From Pelagimonas sp. (lineage in GTDB: Bacteria > Pseudomonadota > Alphaproteobacteria > Rhodobacterales > Rhodobacteraceae), in the NCBI GenBank assembly GCA_025210265.1, contig JAOASD010000023.1, positions 62,001 through 126,000 of the forward strand: a DNA stretch of 64,000 nt, read 5' to 3'. Shown piece after piece: positions 46,644-56,647 of the stretch (within the stretch, counting starts at the first letter, position 1; every line of letters starts with the position of its first letter). Under the pieces are notes generated by a model, which did no database searches, was not told where the DNA came from, and saw only the letters and a program-made list of their open reading frames with translations. The translations under genes were made by a program, and so were the position numbers.

Positions 46644-46770
46644 GCCATGATCCGGCCATAAAACGCCGTAAAACCCTGTGCAAAAGCCCAATTGAGTCCG
46701 CGCAAGCGCCCAAACGCCGCCACCTTTGGCCCTCAGATTGTTTCCAAACCCTCACAAATGGGAGGCAGTC

Positions 46771-47742
46771 ATGTCGCGCATCAGAAGTTTTGCCATTGCA
46801 GGGGCCACCCTGCTGATCGCCATCGCCACGGGCTATGTCATGCAATACGGCCTGCCCGGTCAGGGCGAACAGGCCCGCATCACCGGCCCTGTCGAGGTCA
46901 CGGAAATCGCCTATGCTTCCTCTGGGACGGCTGTGCCGCGTCTGCCATCGGACACTCTGGCCAGCGCCGCGCTGCCGGACACCCAGATCACATTCAGCGC
47001 CGCCGACCCGGATACCGGCCTTGCCGCCACCCTGCCTCAGGAAGAGGCACAGGATGGGTTCAGCTGTGATCTGGCAATGCGCGCCGACACGGTCGCAGGC
47101 GCTATGGTTGATCTGACCCTATCCGCCCCCTGTAACGCCTCTGAACGCGTCACAATCCACCATCAGGGTCTGATGTTCACCGAAGTGGTGCAGCCCGATG
47201 GCACGCTGAAACTGACCGTTCCGGCGCTGAATGAACGCGCCATGTTCATTGCCAGCTTTGCCAGCGGCGCAGGTACGACAGCCTCGACCGAAGTCGGTGC
47301 CCTGCCCTTCTATGACCGCGTTGTGCTGCAGTGGAAAGGCAAGGCTGGGCTGCAGCTTCATGCCCGCGAATTTGACGCCGATTATTTCACCGAAGGCCAT
47401 ATCTGGGCCGCCGCCGCCGGTGATCTGGGCCGCGCCGCGCGGGGCGAAGGCGGGTTCATGACCCGGCTTGGTCAGGAAAACACGCCCGAAGCCCTGGTCG
47501 CCGAAATCTATTCCTTTCCCACCGGCACCGCCAAACAATCCGGCGCTGTGAAACTGACGGTCGAAGCCGAAGTCACCGCGATGAACTGCGCCGACACGGT
47601 GGCCGCCCAAACCCTGGAATTGCCCGCCGATGGACAGCTGCGGGTGCGCGATCTTGCGCTGGAAATTCCCGGCTGCGACAGCACAGGTGATTTTCTGGTG
47701 TTGAAAAACCTCGTCCAAGACCTGAAAGTCGCGGCAAAGTAA
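46771..47742 (+). CDS. Membrane-anchored envelope protein of unknown function
   Basis: Protein of 323 residues with an N-terminal membrane anchor or signal (SFAIAGATLLIAIATGYVMQ). The remainder is periplasmic: a linker rich in Ala/Pro, a beta-rich domain around FSCDLAMRADTVAGAMVDLT and a C-terminal domain with two cysteine pairs. GGGAGG precedes ATG 46771. No function recognised. It is followed after 21 bases by a PBP/OmpA-like protein, so the pair may form an envelope module. Confidence 0.65.
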   Translation: MSRIRSFAIAGATLLIAIATGYVMQYGLPGQGEQARITGPVEVTEIAYASSGTAVPRLPSDTLASAALPDTQITFSAADPDTGLAATLPQEEAQDGFSCDLAMRADTVAGAMVDLTLSAPCNASERVTIHHQGLMFTEVVQPDGTLKLTVPALNERAMFIASFASGAGTTASTEVGALPFYDRVVLQWKGKAGLQLHAREFDADYFTEGHIWAAAAGDLGRAARGEGGFMTRLGQENTPEALVAEIYSFPTGTAKQSGAVKLTVEAEVTAMNCADTVAAQTLELPADGQLRVRDLALEIPGCDSTGDFLVLKNLVQDLKVAAK

Positions 47743-47763
47743 CGGCTGCGGATCACCGGGATT

Positions 47764-49323
47764 ATGTACTGGCTTCGTGCGGCGACACTCGCCGCACTTT
47801 TCTTTTTGTTTCAACCTCCTGCGGCCCTGGCCGAGGACATCACGCTGCGCTCTCGCGATGGCGGGGTTGAACTGTCCGGCACATTGCTGGGCTTTGACGG
47901 TGAATTTTACCGCATCCGCACGCAATATGGCGAATTGACGGTGGATGGGTCCGGCGTGCTGTGCGAGGGCTTTGCCTGCCCGTCCCTCACCGATTACGTT
48001 GCCGAGCTGACCGTGTCAGGATCCGCCACAATAGGCCGGGTGCTGATGCCCGCGCTGGTCGAATCCTTTGCCCTGCGCAACGGGTTGTCGACCAAGCGCG
48101 TGAAACAGGATGACAGCCAGTTCACCTATATCCTCAGCGACACCAAATCCGGCAAAACCGTGGGGCGCTTTGCCTTTCGGGTGACAAATACAGATCGCGG
48201 ATTCGCCGACCTGCTGGCCGATGATGCCGATATCGTCATGGCCCTGCGCGAAATCCGCCCCAGCGAGGTGCAGCAGGCCCGCGCGGCGGGGCTAGGCGAC
48301 ATGACCCATCCGAATCGCTCGCGCGTGCTGGCGCTGGATGCGATTGTGCCGGTGGTCGCGCCGCAGAACCCGGTGGACAGCATCACCCTGGACGAGGTCG
48401 TGGATATCCTGACCGGCGCGCATCGCAGTTGGCGCGGGCTGGGTGGGGTGGATGCCCCGATCACCATCCATCTGCGCGACACCGCCGCCGGCCTGACACA
48501 AGCAGTCGAAGACCGCCTGCTGAACCGCGTCCGTGGCAAGGCACGTGCCGCAGCACAGCGTCATGATCAGACCAGCGCCGTGTCACAGGCCGTGGCCGGG
48601 GATCCGTTCGGCTTTGGCCTGACCTTCCATTCGCAGATCGACAACAGCAAACCGCTGATCCTGACTGGCCCCTGCGGGTTCCAGCTGCGCGCCGCGCGCC
48701 GCACGATCAAGACCGAAGACTACCCGCTGACCGCGCCCATGTTCCTGTACATTCCGGCACGCCGCCTGCCTGCACTGGCGCGGGATTTCCTGGCCTTCAC
48801 CCGATCCGCCCCGGCGCAGATCGTGATCCGCCGCGCCGGGTTTGTCGATCAGGCCCCGGAAGAAGTGCCCATGGACCTGCAAGGCGACCGGATGGCCAAT
48901 GCCATTCTGGTGGCCAATGGGCGCGAAGATTTGGACCGGCTGAAACGCATGACCCGCAGCCTGTCGGATATGCGCCGCCTGACCACCTCTTTTCGGTTCG
49001 AGGCAGGGTCTACCCGGCTGGACGCGCAATCCCGCTCCAACGTGCAGCAACTGGCCCGCGCGCTGGAGGCAGGGGCCTATGACGGACGCCGCGTTGTCTT
49101 TATCGGATTTTCCGACGGCGATGGCCCCGCATCCGCCAATCTGCGCATCGCGCGCAAGCGGGCTGAAACCGTACGCAAAGCGGTGCTGGATGCTGCGGAG
49201 ACCGCCGATCTGGCGCGGGTCGACATCCAGATCGACGCCTATGGTGAAGCGATGCCCATGGCCTGTGATGACAGTGCCTGGGGGCGGCAGGTCAATCGCC
49301 GGGTCGAGGTCTGGCTAGAGTAG
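47764..49323 (+). CDS. Fusion of phosphate-binding-like and OmpA domains
   Basis: Exported protein of 519 residues. After a signal peptide (ending PAALA near residue 23) comes a short beta domain, then a PstS-like solute-binding domain ([20 protein letters not shown], about 80-340) and a C-terminal OmpA/MotB peptidoglycan-binding domain ([20 protein letters not shown], about 405-515). It would bind a ligand in the periplasm while anchored to murein. Its last 9 bases overlap the convergent radC. Confidence 0.8.
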   Translation: MYWLRAATLAALFFLFQPPAALAEDITLRSRDGGVELSGTLLGFDGEFYRIRTQYGELTVDGSGVLCEGFACPSLTDYVAELTVSGSATIGRVLMPALVESFALRNGLSTKRVKQDDSQFTYILSDTKSGKTVGRFAFRVTNTDRGFADLLADDADIVMALREIRPSEVQQARAAGLGDMTHPNRSRVLALDAIVPVVAPQNPVDSITLDEVVDILTGAHRSWRGLGGVDAPITIHLRDTAAGLTQAVEDRLLNRVRGKARAAAQRHDQTSAVSQAVAGDPFGFGLTFHSQIDNSKPLILTGPCGFQLRAARRTIKTEDYPLTAPMFLYIPARRLPALARDFLAFTRSAPAQIVIRRAGFVDQAPEEVPMDLQGDRMANAILVANGREDLDRLKRMTRSLSDMRRLTTSFRFEAGSTRLDAQSRSNVQQLARALEAGAYDGRRVVFIGFSDGDGPASANLRIARKRAETVRKAVLDAAETADLARVDIQIDAYGEAMPMACDDSAWGRQVNRRVEVWLE

Positions 49324-50079
49324 GCCTTCTGCGCGAAAGCTCAGCTCGCGCGATTTTCCGATCACCAGATGGTCGTGCAGCGTGATCCCCAGCGCATCGG
49401 CGGCGCGCTGAATTTCTGCTGTCATCTCAATGTCTTCGTGACTGGGCGTGGGGTCGCCTGACGGGTGGTTATGCACAAGGATCATCGCCGTGGCGTTTAA
49501 TTCTAGCGCCCGCTTGACCACCTCGCGCGGGTAAACCGGGACATGGTCCACCGTGCCGCGCGCCTGCGCCTCATCCGCGATCAGCACGTTTTTGCGATCC
49601 AGAAACAGCACCCGGAACTGTTCGATATCGTTATGCGCCATGGCGGTCTGACAATAATCCAGCAACGCGTCCCAACTGCTGACAACCTGCTTGCGCAACA
49701 CCTTAGAGCGCGCAAGCCGATGTGCTGCGGCCTCGACAATTTTCAATTCCGTGATCACCGCATCGCCGACGCCTTTGACCTCTCTTAGCCGGGCTGTAGG
49801 GGCAGAAAGCACCCCGTTGAAGTCACCAAACATCTCCAGCAATTGCCGCGCCAACGGTTTCACATCGCGACGCGGGATGGCGCGGAACAGGACCAGTTCC
49901 AGCATCTCGTAATCCGGCAGCGCCTCGGCCCCGCCGATCAGAAAGCGTTCCCGCAGACGGGCGCGGTGATCCTTGATATAGCTCGGCAGCACCTTGGTGT
50001 TTTCCAAGGGCTGAACCGGCGCCTCGTCCATATCGAACAGCGCAGCCTGGGAATCCGAGAAATGCGGGCCTCTGGTCAT
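49315..50079 (-). CDS. radC: RadC/MPN-domain protein
   Basis: Protein of 254 residues with N-terminal helix-hairpin-helix-like helices and a JAB1/MPN metalloprotease-like domain whose metal motif is [15 protein letters not shown]. Historically called a DNA repair protein; the family's true role is unsettled. Stands alone between dnaJ and the OmpA fusion gene. Confidence 0.92.
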   Translation of the reverse strand: MTRGPHFSDSQAALFDMDEAPVQPLENTKVLPSYIKDHRARLRERFLIGGAEALPDYEMLELVLFRAIPRRDVKPLARQLLEMFGDFNGVLSAPTARLREVKGVGDAVITELKIVEAAAHRLARSKVLRKQVVSSWDALLDYCQTAMAHNDIEQFRVLFLDRKNVLIADEAQARGTVDHVPVYPREVVKRALELNATAMILVHNHPSGDPTPSHEDIEMTAEIQRAADALGITLHDHLVIGKSRELSFRAEGLL

Positions 50080-50122
50080 GCGCCCAGCCTGCCCGGACTT
50101 GGTGAATCATTTGTTAAAATGA

Positions 50123-50150
50123 AAAGAGCCGCGACGATGCGCGGCTCTTT
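50123..50150 (-). terminator. dnaKJ operon terminator
   Basis: AAAGAGCCGCG and CGCGGCTCTTT form an 11-bp perfect stem; on the minus strand it is followed by TTTTCATTTT. Two further hairpins lie between it and the dnaJ stop (GGGCGG/CCGCCC near 50210 and AAATCAT/ATGATTT near 50190). Confidence 0.75.
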
Positions 50151-50234
50151 CAGGATACTGAGGTTCTCCGACCGTGAATTACTCAAATCATTCCCCGGAT
50201 GATTTGCCCGCCCCAAAGAGGCGGGTTCAGCAAT

Positions 50235-51386
50235 TCACCCCTTCATCGAATCCCAGAAGTTCTTGACGGATTTGAAGAAGCTGGAGCTTTCGGGATTGTT
50301 TTCCTCGCTCAGCTCTTCGAACTCGCGCAGCAGTTCTTTCTGGCGGCTGGTCAGGTTGACCGGCGTTTCGACCGCCAGTTCGATGAACATGTCACCGACA
50401 CCGCCCCCACGCAACGCAGGCATACCCTTGCCACGCAGACGCATCTGACGGCCAGACTGGCTGCCCGCCGGGATTTTCACCCGCGAGCGACCGCCGTCAA
50501 TTGTCGGCACCTCGATGTCACCACCCAGCGCGGCGGCAGACATGGCCACCGGCACGCGACAATGCAGTTCCGTGCCTTCGCGTTCAAAGATCTTATGCGC
50601 CGCGACCTCGATAAAGATATAGAGATCACCCGGAGGGCCGCCGCGCATCCCCGCCTCGCCCTCGCCAGCCAGACGAATGCGCGTGCCAGTTTCCACACCC
50701 GCAGGGATGTTCACCGACAGCGACCGGTCCTTTTGAACACGACCCGCGCCGCCGCATTTGCCACAGGGGTTTTTGATGATCTGACCCAGGCCGGAACAGG
50801 TCGGGCAGGTGCGTTCAACCGTAAAGAACCCCTGCGTGGCGCGCACCTTTCCCATGCCCGAACAGGTCGGACAGGTGGTCGGTTCGGCCCCGCCTTCGGC
50901 ACCGGATCCATTACATTCGCCACATTGCACCGAGGTCGGCACATTGATGGTTTTCTGCATCCCAGAGAACGCATCTTCGAGCGTCACGCGCAGGTTATAG
51001 CGCAGGTCAGCCCCGCGCGCGGCACGCTGACGGCCACCGCCGGCGCGACCACCGCCGCCCATGAAATCGCCGAACAGGTCGTCAAACACATCGGAAAACG
51101 CGCTGGCAAAGTCACCCTGCCCGCCGCCACCGAACCCGCCGGGGCGCCCGCCGCCGCCATTTTCAAACGCGGCATGGCCGAAACGGTCATAGGCGGCCTT
51201 TTTCTCGGCATCCTTTAGGACGTCATAGGCTTCGTTGACTTCCTTGAACTGCGCTTCGGCGTCGGGATTGTCCGCGTTGCGGTCCGGGTGCAGTTCCTTG
51301 GCCTTCTTGCGATAGGCTTTCTTCAGCTCGTCCGCAGACGCGCCTTTGTCGGCGCCAAGCACCTCGTAATAATCACGTTTGGACAT
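50235..51386 (-). CDS. dnaJ: Chaperone DnaJ
   Basis: Co-chaperone of DnaK, 383 residues: J domain ([17 protein letters not shown] at 33-37), Gly-rich linker, four CxxCxGxG zinc repeats (residues about 145-205) and C-terminal peptide-binding domains. A strong AAAGGAGG site precedes ATG 51386. Second gene of the dnaK-dnaJ operon. Confidence 0.98.
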   Translation of the reverse strand: MSKRDYYEVLGADKGASADELKKAYRKKAKELHPDRNADNPDAEAQFKEVNEAYDVLKDAEKKAAYDRFGHAAFENGGGGRPGGFGGGGQGDFASAFSDVFDDLFGDFMGGGGRAGGGRQRAARGADLRYNLRVTLEDAFSGMQKTINVPTSVQCGECNGSGAEGGAEPTTCPTCSGMGKVRATQGFFTVERTCPTCSGLGQIIKNPCGKCGGAGRVQKDRSLSVNIPAGVETGTRIRLAGEGEAGMRGGPPGDLYIFIEVAAHKIFEREGTELHCRVPVAMSAAALGGDIEVPTIDGGRSRVKIPAGSQSGRQMRLRGKGMPALRGGGVGDMFIELAVETPVNLTSRQKELLREFEELSEENNPESSSFFKSVKNFWDSMKG

Positions 51387-51413
51387 ATGTCCTCCTTTCC
51401 GCGGAACGGAAAA

Positions 51414-51440
51414 GGGCCGGCCCGGCGAACGGACCGGCCC
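51414..51440 (-). terminator. Hairpin between dnaK and dnaJ
   Basis: GGGCCGGCCCG pairs with CGGACCGGCCC with one mismatch; the minus-strand tail is TTTTCC. Likely reduces dnaJ expression relative to dnaK. Confidence 0.6.
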
Positions 51441-51462
51441 CCGATCAGAGCCCTAGAGGGGC

Positions 51463-53397
51463 TTAGCCACGCTTGTCGTCGCCAAGATCTTCGAAATCGG
51501 CATCGACGATATCGTCGTCATTGCCTGCGGCACCACCGGCGTCGCCACCCATGTCAGCGGCGCTGGGTTCTGCCGCACCTTCTTCGGCCGAGGCCTTGTA
51601 GATGGCTTCGCCCAGACGCATGGCAACCTCTTGCACGTTCTGGATGCCGGACTTGAGCTTGTCGGCGGTGACATCGTCCTTTTCCAGATCGTCCTTGAGC
51701 GCAGCCAGAGCCAGTTCGATCGCTTCGACAGTCGAGGGATCGACCTTTTCGCCGTGCTCTTCGACCTGCTTTTCGATCTGGTGCACCAGGCTTTCGGCCT
51801 GGTTCTTGGCTTCGACCAGATCCTTGCGCGCCTTGTCGGCCTCGGCGTTTTCCTCGGCCTCTTGCACCATGCGGTCGATATCGTCATCCGACAGACCGCC
51901 AGAGGCCTGAATGGTGATCGACTGCTCTTTGCCGGTGCCTTTGTCTTTGGCGGCCACGGACACGATGCCGTTGGCGTCGATGTCAAAGGTCACTTCGATC
52001 TGGGGCATACCACGCGGTGCGGGCGGGATGTCCTCAAGGTTGAACTGACCCAGCATCTTGTTGTCAGCCGCCATTTCACGTTCGCCCTGGAACACACGCA
52101 GGGTCACGGCGTTCTGGTTGTCCTCGGCGGTCGAGAAGACCTGGGACTTTTTGGTCGGGATCGTGGTGTTGCGGTCGATCAGGCGGGTAAAGACCCCACC
52201 CAGAGTTTCGATGCCCAGGGACAGCGGGGTCACGTCCAGCAGAACCACGTCCTTGACGTCGCCCTGCAGAACACCGGCCTGAATGGCGGCGCCCATGGCA
52301 ACCACTTCGTCCGGGTTCACACCTTTATGGGGCTCTTTACCAAAGAATTTGGTCACCTCTTCGATGACTTTCGGCATCCGGGTCTGACCACCAACCAGCA
52401 CGACCTCGTCAATATCCGAGGTGGTGAGGCCCGCATCTTTCAGAGCGGCCTGGCAGGGTTTGATCGAGTTCTTGATCAGGTCCGACACCAGGCTTTCCAG
52501 CTTGGCACGAGTCAGTTTCAGAACCAGGTGCAGCGGTGCGCCATCCTTGCCCATCGAGATGAAGGGCTGGTTGATTTCGGTCTGGGTCGCACTGGACAGC
52601 TCGATCTTGGCTTTTTCAGCGGCTTCTTTCAGACGCTGCAGGGCCATCTTGTCCTTGGTCAGATCGACGCCGTTTTCCTTTTTGAACTCATTCGCCAGAT
52701 AGTTGACGATCCGCATGTCAAAATCTTCGCCGCCCAGGAAGGTGTCGCCATTGGTCGACTTCACTTCGAACAGGCCGTCGTCGATTTCCAGGATGGTCAC
52801 GTCAAAGGTGCCGCCGCCAAGGTCATAGACCGCGATGGTTTTGGTTTCATCCTTGTCCAGACCATAGGCCAGCGCGGCCGCGGTCGGTTCATTGATGATG
52901 CGCAGCACTTCCAGACCAGCAATCTTGCCGGCGTCTTTGGTTGCCTGACGCTGAGCGTCGTTGAAATAGGCCGGGACGGTGATGACCGCCTGGGTCACGT
53001 CCTCACCCAGATAGGATTCGGCGGTTTCTTTCATCTTATTCAGGATGAAGGCCGAGATCTGGCTGGGGCTGTATTTTTCGCCACGGGCCGCAACCCATGC
53101 GTCGCCATTGCCGCCATCGACGATGTCGTATGGCACGATGTCCTGGTCTTTGGTGACCTCGGCATCGGTGGTGCGGCGGCCGATCAGGCGCTTGACCGCG
53201 AATACGGTGTTTTCCGGGTTGGTGACGGCCTGGCGTTTCGCCGGCTGGCCTACAAGGCGCTCGTCTTCGGTGAAGGCCACAATCGAAGGCGTCGTGCGCG
53301 CGCCTTCCGCGTTTTCGATCACGCGGGCCTGGCTGCCATCCATGATAGCAACACAAGAGTTGGTGGTGCCGAGGTCGATCCCGATCACTTTAGCCAT
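51463..53397 (-). CDS. dnaK: Chaperone DnaK (Hsp70)
   Basis: Hsp70 of 644 residues: ATPase domain starting [20 protein letters not shown], with [16 protein letters not shown] and VGGQTRMP, substrate-binding domain, helical lid and a Gly/Ala/Asp tail ending in [16 protein letters not shown] 53397 follows AAGGGA; the longer frame is leader sequence. Heat-shock control is expected; the promoter is discussed separately. Confidence 0.98.
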   Translation of the reverse strand: MAKVIGIDLGTTNSCVAIMDGSQARVIENAEGARTTPSIVAFTEDERLVGQPAKRQAVTNPENTVFAVKRLIGRRTTDAEVTKDQDIVPYDIVDGGNGDAWVAARGEKYSPSQISAFILNKMKETAESYLGEDVTQAVITVPAYFNDAQRQATKDAGKIAGLEVLRIINEPTAAALAYGLDKDETKTIAVYDLGGGTFDVTILEIDDGLFEVKSTNGDTFLGGEDFDMRIVNYLANEFKKENGVDLTKDKMALQRLKEAAEKAKIELSSATQTEINQPFISMGKDGAPLHLVLKLTRAKLESLVSDLIKNSIKPCQAALKDAGLTTSDIDEVVLVGGQTRMPKVIEEVTKFFGKEPHKGVNPDEVVAMGAAIQAGVLQGDVKDVVLLDVTPLSLGIETLGGVFTRLIDRNTTIPTKKSQVFSTAEDNQNAVTLRVFQGEREMAADNKMLGQFNLEDIPPAPRGMPQIEVTFDIDANGIVSVAAKDKGTGKEQSITIQASGGLSDDDIDRMVQEAEENAEADKARKDLVEAKNQAESLVHQIEKQVEEHGEKVDPSTVEAIELALAALKDDLEKDDVTADKLKSGIQNVQEVAMRLGEAIYKASAEEGAAEPSAADMGGDAGGAAGNDDDIVDADFEDLGDDKRG

Positions 53398-53515
53398 GTT
53401 CTTCGATCCCTTACAAACTTCAAGGCGATGACACGAGGCAAGGAACCCGTTCCGGCATCCCGCGCCCCGCAAGTTCCGCTCTGCCAAGGCTTGCCCCGAC
53501 ATCGCGTTCGCAGGG

Positions 53516-53544
53516 TATATAAGGAGGGCGATAGCCCCCTGCAA
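53516..53544 (-). promoter_or_regulatory. dnaK promoter, sharing TATATA with the divergent alkB side
   Basis: On the minus strand TTGCAG (53539-53544) and TATATA (53516-53521) are spaced 17 bases. The TATATA is its own complement and on the plus strand lies 19 bases after TTGCCC (53491-53496), so it may serve both directions. The -35 CTTGCAG partly resembles heat-shock promoters (CTTG). Confidence 0.5.
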
Positions 53545-53579
53545 GCACTGCAAAAGCGGCAATTGCGGGGAATTTGCAC

Positions 53580-54212
53580 GTGAAAGGCGGGGCTTTGACC
53601 GGGAAAGCGCGAAACAGGCTGATGCGCAAAGGGTTTGCGATCTATCCGCAGGCGCTGGATCTGGCAGCGCAGCAGGCGCTGGTGGCCGAGCTGCGCGCGA
53701 TTCTGCAGATTGCGCCACTGGTGCAGCCGGTCACGCCGCGCGGCAAACCCATGTCGGTGCGCATGTCTGCGGCGGGGCAGTTTGGCTGGGTCACGGATCG
53801 CGCAGGCTATCGCTATGAACCCCGGCACCCGGCGGGGGTGGGCTGGCCCCCGATCCCGGACAGCGTGTTGAAATTATGGGAAGACCTGGCCGACTGTCCG
53901 CGCCCACCGGAATGCTGCCTGATCAACTGGTATGGCGAAGGCGCGCGGATGGGACTGCACCAGGACAAGGACGAGGCGGATTTTGACTGCCCGGTCCTGT
54001 CGATTTCACTGGGGGATGACGGGCTGTTCCGCATGGGCAATGTCGTGCGGGGCGGGTCGACCGAATCACTCTGGTTGAAATCCGGGGATGTGGTGGTGAT
54101 GGGCGGCGCGGCGCGACTGGCGCATCACGGGGTGGATCGGATCCGCTTTGGGTCGTCGGATCTGCTGAAAAATGGCGGGCGCATCAATCTGACGCTGCGG
54201 GTGGTGCGGTAG
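53580..54212 (+). CDS. alkB: AlkB-type DNA/RNA repair dioxygenase
   Basis: Fe(II)/2-oxoglutarate dioxygenase of 210 residues that removes methyl groups from 1-methyladenine and 3-methylcytosine. Iron ligands: HQDKDE (His and Asp) and the downstream His of LAHHGVDRI; the 2-oxoglutarate arginine is in [10 protein letters not shown] favour the GTG at 53580 (GGGGAA eight bases upstream); ATG 53622 would remove 14 residues. Divergent from dnaK across about 180 bases. Confidence 0.9.
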   Translation: MKGGALTGKARNRLMRKGFAIYPQALDLAAQQALVAELRAILQIAPLVQPVTPRGKPMSVRMSAAGQFGWVTDRAGYRYEPRHPAGVGWPPIPDSVLKLWEDLADCPRPPECCLINWYGEGARMGLHQDKDEADFDCPVLSISLGDDGLFRMGNVVRGGSTESLWLKSGDVVVMGGAARLAHHGVDRIRFGSSDLLKNGGRINLTLRVVR

Positions 54213-54221
54213 GTTTGCGGC

Positions 54222-54815
54222 TTAGCGCAGGCTGCAGCACCCGGCCAGAACACGCGGATCATCCCCACCAATGACAACCGTGCCCTCCAACCCGTAGAGC
54301 GCATCGGACATCCCGTCCGAACATTGCCGCGCCGCGATGGTCACAACCAGATCCGAATCCGCCGTGCTGCCCTGCACTGCGAACACATCGGGCCGCCCGG
54401 CAGCGCCACGCATATTGCCCAGCAGATAGGTCTCGCTCGCGCCATCAGGTTGGCTTAGAACCGCCTGCGCGCCCATACTCATGTCCAGCCCCCAGAAGGG
54501 TTCGGTGCCAAAGCAGGTCAGATAGGGATATTCCGGCAGGCTCCCATCCGCGACCGGAGCCAGAAAGCGCAGCGACGCCCAGCCGCTGCCTTCGCCGAAA
54601 TTGATCCGGCCCCAATTGCCCTGAACCTCGACCACTTCGACCCACTGCGCATCGGGCGGCAGGACATGCAGGATCGGCGCGCCGGCATTGGGCGCTGCGC
54701 GCACATTCAGCACGTCATTCGCCGCTACGCCCGTCACATTGTGAAACAGCGGATAATCCTGCGCCGCAACCGGCGCAGCCAGCAGCACAAACAGGGCGGT
54801 GATCAGGCGCAACAT
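54222..54815 (-). CDS. Secreted SH3-domain protein with C-terminal COG3650-like domain
   Basis: Exported protein of 197 residues. Signal peptide (LRLITALFVLLAAPVAAQ, cleaved near residue 19), then an SH3b domain (NDVLNVRAAPNAGAPILHVL, GWASLRFL) and a C-terminal domain with FGTEPFWGLDMSMG, which resembles the COG3650 family. SH3b domains bind cell-wall peptides. An AAAGGA site precedes ATG 54815. Function unknown. Confidence 0.75.
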   Translation of the reverse strand: MLRLITALFVLLAAPVAAQDYPLFHNVTGVAANDVLNVRAAPNAGAPILHVLPPDAQWVEVVEVQGNWGRINFGEGSGWASLRFLAPVADGSLPEYPYLTCFGTEPFWGLDMSMGAQAVLSQPDGASETYLLGNMRGAAGRPDVFAVQGSTADSDLVVTIAARQCSDGMSDALYGLEGTVVIGGDDPRVLAGCCSLR

Positions 54816-54890
54816 GGCGGATCCTTTCTGGAAAATCACCACAATTTTAACCATTTGCGGCGCATAAGCCCAGTGCCGAATACCTGACCC

Positions 54891-55721
54891 TCAGCGCCGC
54901 GCACTCCAGCTGGCAGAGGCATGTTTGCGCGTGTAAAACTCCCCCATCAGCCCAATCATGATCAGCACGATGGACAGGTAGAACGCATATTCCCATTCAG
55001 AATTGCGCGGGTTGTAATCGACAAACGCATAGCCCCGCGACTGGTCAATGGCATGAAACAGCGGGTTCCAGTCAAACATGACCAGCATGTAACCGGGCAG
55101 CGTATTGGCGACGAACATCTTGCCCGAAGCGATCATATTCGCACGCTGATAGACCGTGGAAATGATGCCAACCACGGTGGGAAACCAAGGCTTGGCCGCC
55201 AGAACCACCATCCCAATCGCAGCGCCCGAAAACCAGGCCAGCAAAACCATGGCGATACAGCCAATCGGGTCGTGAATTTCCTGCAAAACAAAGGGTTTGA
55301 ACCCCACATCATAGACAAACAGGATCGCCAGCAAGGACAGCATCTGAATATAAAGCGAGCTCAGCATCGCCGCCGCAATCGCAATCGCCGTGTTCATCGG
55401 CGCGTGCTGCATCATCGGGCTGGCAGGCCCCTCGGACCCGGACACCGCGCCCATGGTTTTTGTATGCGTCATGTACAGGAACACGCCGGTCATGATGTAG
55501 ATCATGAAATCCCCACGCAGTGCCGTGCCGCGCAGTCCCAGGATCATGAACATCACATAGAACGCCATGACAAAAATGATCGTTTGCAGCATGTTCATGA
55601 AAATGGCCATGAAGGCATTGCCATGGCTTTTGCGCACCGACCGGACGGCGTTGTGATAGATCAGCTCGGCGATATTTAACGCGGACCCCAGCGCCGACCG
55701 GGGTTTGTTTGTCTGAAACAT
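54891..55721 (-). CDS. ABC-2 type transporter permease
   Basis: Integral membrane protein of 276 residues with six predicted helices, of the ABC-2 permease family used to export polysaccharides (KpsM/Wzm-like). Features: amphipathic N-terminus before the first helix, and the last helix ends at EFYTRKHASASW. No ATP-binding subunit gene is adjacent, so its partner is encoded elsewhere. It lies at the edge of the glycan region, divergent from cysQ, which suggests glycan export (inference). Confidence 0.85.
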   Translation of the reverse strand: MFQTNKPRSALGSALNIAELIYHNAVRSVRKSHGNAFMAIFMNMLQTIIFVMAFYVMFMILGLRGTALRGDFMIYIMTGVFLYMTHTKTMGAVSGSEGPASPMMQHAPMNTAIAIAAAMLSSLYIQMLSLLAILFVYDVGFKPFVLQEIHDPIGCIAMVLLAWFSGAAIGMVVLAAKPWFPTVVGIISTVYQRANMIASGKMFVANTLPGYMLVMFDWNPLFHAIDQSRGYAFVDYNPRNSEWEYAFYLSIVLIMIGLMGEFYTRKHASASWSARR

Positions 55722-55763
55722 GTGCGCCTCTGCCTTGATGGGCCTGCATTTGCTGCGGCATTC

Positions 55764-55792
55764 TTGCCGTTCTAGGTAAAGATCAGCATAAG
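55764..55792 (+). promoter_or_regulatory. cysQ promoter
   Basis: TTGCCG at 55764-55769 and CATAAG at 55787-55792, 17 bases apart, 57 bases before the cysQ TTG start. Confidence 0.5.
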
Positions 55793-55848
55793 GCGCACAG
55801 GCTTTCAAATCAATGAACCCGCAGCTTGCGCGGGAAAGGAGCGTTGCC

Positions 55849-56646
55849 TTGAATTATTCCGAGTTGATCCCGGTCATCCGTCGCCTTGCATTGGAAGCGG
55901 GCGACAAGATCATGGAGATCTACAATTCCGACGATTTCGACGTAAAGGTCAAATCCGATTCCAGCCCCGTGACCGAAGCCGACGAAGCCGCAGACGCGCT
56001 GATTTCGGCTGGTCTGCGCGCCGCTTTCCCCGATATGCCGCTGGTCACCGAAGAACAGGCCGACAGCCATGATCTGGATGTCGACACTTTCCTGATTGTC
56101 GATCCGCTGGATGGCACCAAGGAATTCATCAACCGCCGTGGCGATTTCACCGTGAACATTGCGCTGGTGGAAAACGGTGTGCCGACGCGCGGCGTGGTTT
56201 ACGCACCCGCCAAGGACCGCATGTTCTACACCACCGCCACCGGCCCGTCGGTCGAAGAAATCGGCCCGTTCAACGCCGACGCAGCAGGCGAGACCACAGC
56301 GATCAAAGTGGCAGACAGCAACAATGACGCGCTGATGATCGTGGCCTCCAAATCGCACCGCGATCAGGCGACCGAGGATTACATCAACAAATATTCCGTC
56401 AAGGATTCCAAAAGCGCGGGCTCTTCGCTGAAATTCTGCCTTGTCGCCACTGGCGAAGCAGACCTGTACCCGCGCGTCGGTCGCACGATGGAGTGGGACA
56501 CCGCTGCCGGTCACGCGGTTCTGTCCGGTGCCGGAGGCCGCGTGGTGCGTTTCGACGACCACACACCGCTGGTTTACGGCAAAGAGGGTTTCGCCAACCC
56601 GTTCTTCATCGCCTATGCTCCGGGGGTCACCCTGAAAGAGGCCTGA
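55849..56646 (+). CDS. cysQ: 3'(2'),5'-bisphosphate nucleotidase
   Basis: Lithium-sensitive phosphatase of the inositol-monophosphatase fold, 265 residues, converting PAP or PAPS products to AMP. Metal motifs: EEQADS, DPLDGTKEF and EWDTAAGHAV. I choose the TTG at 55849, with AGGAG seven bases upstream; the ATG at 55813 lacks a site. PAP is the by-product of PAPS-dependent sulfotransferases, and such an enzyme begins at 63.9 kb in the same gene string. It is followed after one base by a glycosyltransferase gene. Confidence 0.9.
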   Translation: MNYSELIPVIRRLALEAGDKIMEIYNSDDFDVKVKSDSSPVTEADEAADALISAGLRAAFPDMPLVTEEQADSHDLDVDTFLIVDPLDGTKEFINRRGDFTVNIALVENGVPTRGVVYAPAKDRMFYTTATGPSVEEIGPFNADAAGETTAIKVADSNNDALMIVASKSHRDQATEDYINKYSVKDSKSAGSSLKFCLVATGEADLYPRVGRTMEWDTAAGHAVLSGAGGRVVRFDDHTPLVYGKEGFANPFFIAYAPGVTLKEA

Positions 56647-56647
56647 T

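Noticed and set aside
51631..53583. 650-codon frame antisense to dnaK
   Set aside because: Mirror of a highly conserved gene; the composition is that of reverse codons and no motif is present.
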